This document shows positions 6,192 through 6,947 of a stretch of 6,947 nt of DNA, piece by piece. A program made the translations under genes and the position numbers. The number at the start of each line of letters is the position of its first letter. Position 1 is the stretch's first letter. Source of the DNA: Tannerella sp. (lineage in GTDB: Bacteria > Bacteroidota > Bacteroidia > Bacteroidales > Tannerellaceae); NCBI GenBank assembly GCA_031271245.1, contig JAISWC010000282.1, positions 1 through 6,947 on the forward strand, written 5' to 3'. Below the pieces are notes generated by a model. It made no database searches and was not told where the DNA came from. It worked only from the letters and a program-made list of their open reading frames with translations.

Positions 6192-6947
6192 ATGGAATCC
6201 ATCAGATTTGCTTTGAATCATTTCGGTGTGAGCGGGAACGACCTGAAAAGAACGCTTTCCGCCGCACTGGAAAAGGGCGGCGATTATGCCGATCTGTTTT
6301 TTGAACACACCTGTTCGAACAGCATCGGACTGCAGGACGGCACCGTCAACCGCGCTTCGTCGAACATCGACTTCGGTATGGGTGTACGTGTGATCTCCGG
6401 CGACCAGACCGGCTACGCCTACGTAGAGGACATCACGCCCGGGAACATGCTGAAGGCGGCGCAGACGGCCGCCCGCATTGCTTCCGGCAACAGCGGGAGC
6501 CGGGAACCGGTCAGCCTGACGGAGGTGACGCCGGCGCATGATTTTTATACCGTGCATACGGCGTGGGACGAGGTGGCCGTGAAGGACAAAATGCCCTGGC
6601 TCCAACAGTTGAACGACCGGATATTCGCGACAGACCCCCGCGTCACTAAGGTGATCGCCGGCCTGGGAGATACGGCTTCGCACATTTTCTTCTGCAATTC
6701 CGCAGGCGAAATGTGCTACGACTACCGTCCGATGGCGCAGCTCCAGGCGCAGTGCATTATGGTCGAAGGCAACCGGCTCGAAAACAATTACGCCGGCCGT
6801 TCGTTCCGGATGGGGGCGGAGTTCCTGACGGACGAACTGGTGAATACGCTGGCCGCAGAAGTGGTCGACAGAGTAGAGCCGAAATATCACCAGTCCCAGC
6901 AGCGTGATGAAAAGGCGGAGCGGCACGGAGGCAAGCATCTCCCCGAA
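6192..6947 (+). CDS. tldD: TldD-type metalloprotease, N-terminal part, disrupted near the window end
   Basis: TldD, with PmbA/TldE, forms a zinc protease that degrades or matures small peptides in the cytoplasm. Residues 1-228 match the TldD N-terminal domain: GGDYADLFFEHTCSNSIGLQ (29-48), DGTVNRASSNIDFGMGVRV (49-67), GDQTGYAYVED (70-80), FCNSAGEMCYDYRP (167-180) and YAGRSFRMGAEFLTDELVNT (200-219), then LAAEVVDR. TldD should then continue into a segment like KGGEMPVV and the zinc motif HExxxH. Instead the frame reads VEPKYHQSQQRDEKAERHGG and stays open to the edge. Neither other forward frame restores the family sequence, so a single frameshift does not explain it. The catalytic motif is not in the window. 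The ATG at 6192 is fixed by the adjacent promoter and by family alignment. Residues after about 228 should not be trusted as TldD. Confidence 0.8.
   Translation, partial: MESIRFALNHFGVSGNDLKRTLSAALEKGGDYADLFFEHTCSNSIGLQDGTVNRASSNIDFGMGVRVISGDQTGYAYVEDITPGNMLKAAQTAARIASGNSGSREPVSLTEVTPAHDFYTVHTAWDEVAVKDKMPWLQQLNDRIFATDPRVTKVIAGLGDTASHIFFCNSAGEMCYDYRPMAQLQAQCIMVEGNRLENNYAGRSFRMGAEFLTDELVNTLAAEVVDRVEPKYHQSQQRDEKAERHGGKHLPE

Noticed and set aside
6174..6938. Minus-strand open frame antisense to tldD
   Set aside because: Most of it is a shadow of the TldD coding sequence. Only its first 25 or so residues (near 6938-6866) look protein-like, and that part is reported as a possible junction instead.
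1..6947. CRISPR array, tRNA, rRNA, insertion sequence or phage attachment site
   Set aside because: No regularly spaced repeats, RNA-gene-like sequences, transposase frames or paired terminal repeats were seen on either strand.

Overview
The window looks like chromosomal DNA from a member of the Bacteroidetes, most likely Bacteroidales, with roughly balanced to slightly GC-rich composition. Three things point there. There are promoter motifs of the TAnnTTTG type, Shine-Dalgarno sequences are weak or absent, and the gene families are typical of the group: an Lnb-type (former DUF4105) membrane protein, a Bacteroidetes-type alkaline-phosphatase-fold protein, a BspA-like leucine-rich-repeat lipoprotein and an AsmA-like protein. 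Genus and species cannot be read from the sequence.

Layout. Positions 1-66 hold what is probably the 3' end of an unidentified + strand gene, closed by tandem TAG stops. A minus-strand operon converges on it. In transcription order the operon is: a twin-arginine-type signal SGNH/GDSL hydrolase (3740 to 2973), then after 21 bp an Lnb-family lipoprotein N-acyltransferase candidate (2951 to 1704), then, with a 4-base ATGA overlap, a secreted alkaline-phosphatase-fold protein (1707 to 127). The 163-bp intergenic region 3741-3903 carries back-to-back promoter motifs and an imperfect palindrome. It drives the operon one way and a small BspA-like LRR lipoprotein (3904-4464) the other way. Further along the + strand lie an unusually short AsmA-like protein (4625-6118) and the 5' part of tldD (6192 to the window end). 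The tldD start codon sits only four bases after a textbook Bacteroidetes promoter.

How the parts may fit together. All complete proteins carry N-terminal export signals and concern the envelope. The candidate new unit is the GDSL hydrolase / Lnb / alkaline-phosphatase-fold operon. Lnb handles acyl chains on lipoproteins, and GDSL enzymes usually hydrolyse esters. The third protein keeps the fold of a phosphatase but appears to have lost most of the metal-binding and phosphate-binding residues. It is translationally coupled to Lnb, so it may act as a non-catalytic partner or bind another ligand. This link is inference from gene order.

Two structural oddities deserve care. The AsmA-like protein stops at about half the usual length for Bacteroidetes homologues. 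TldD similarity ends abruptly near base 6873, about 75 bases before the window edge, and no forward frame restores it, which suggests a rearrangement or an assembly junction.
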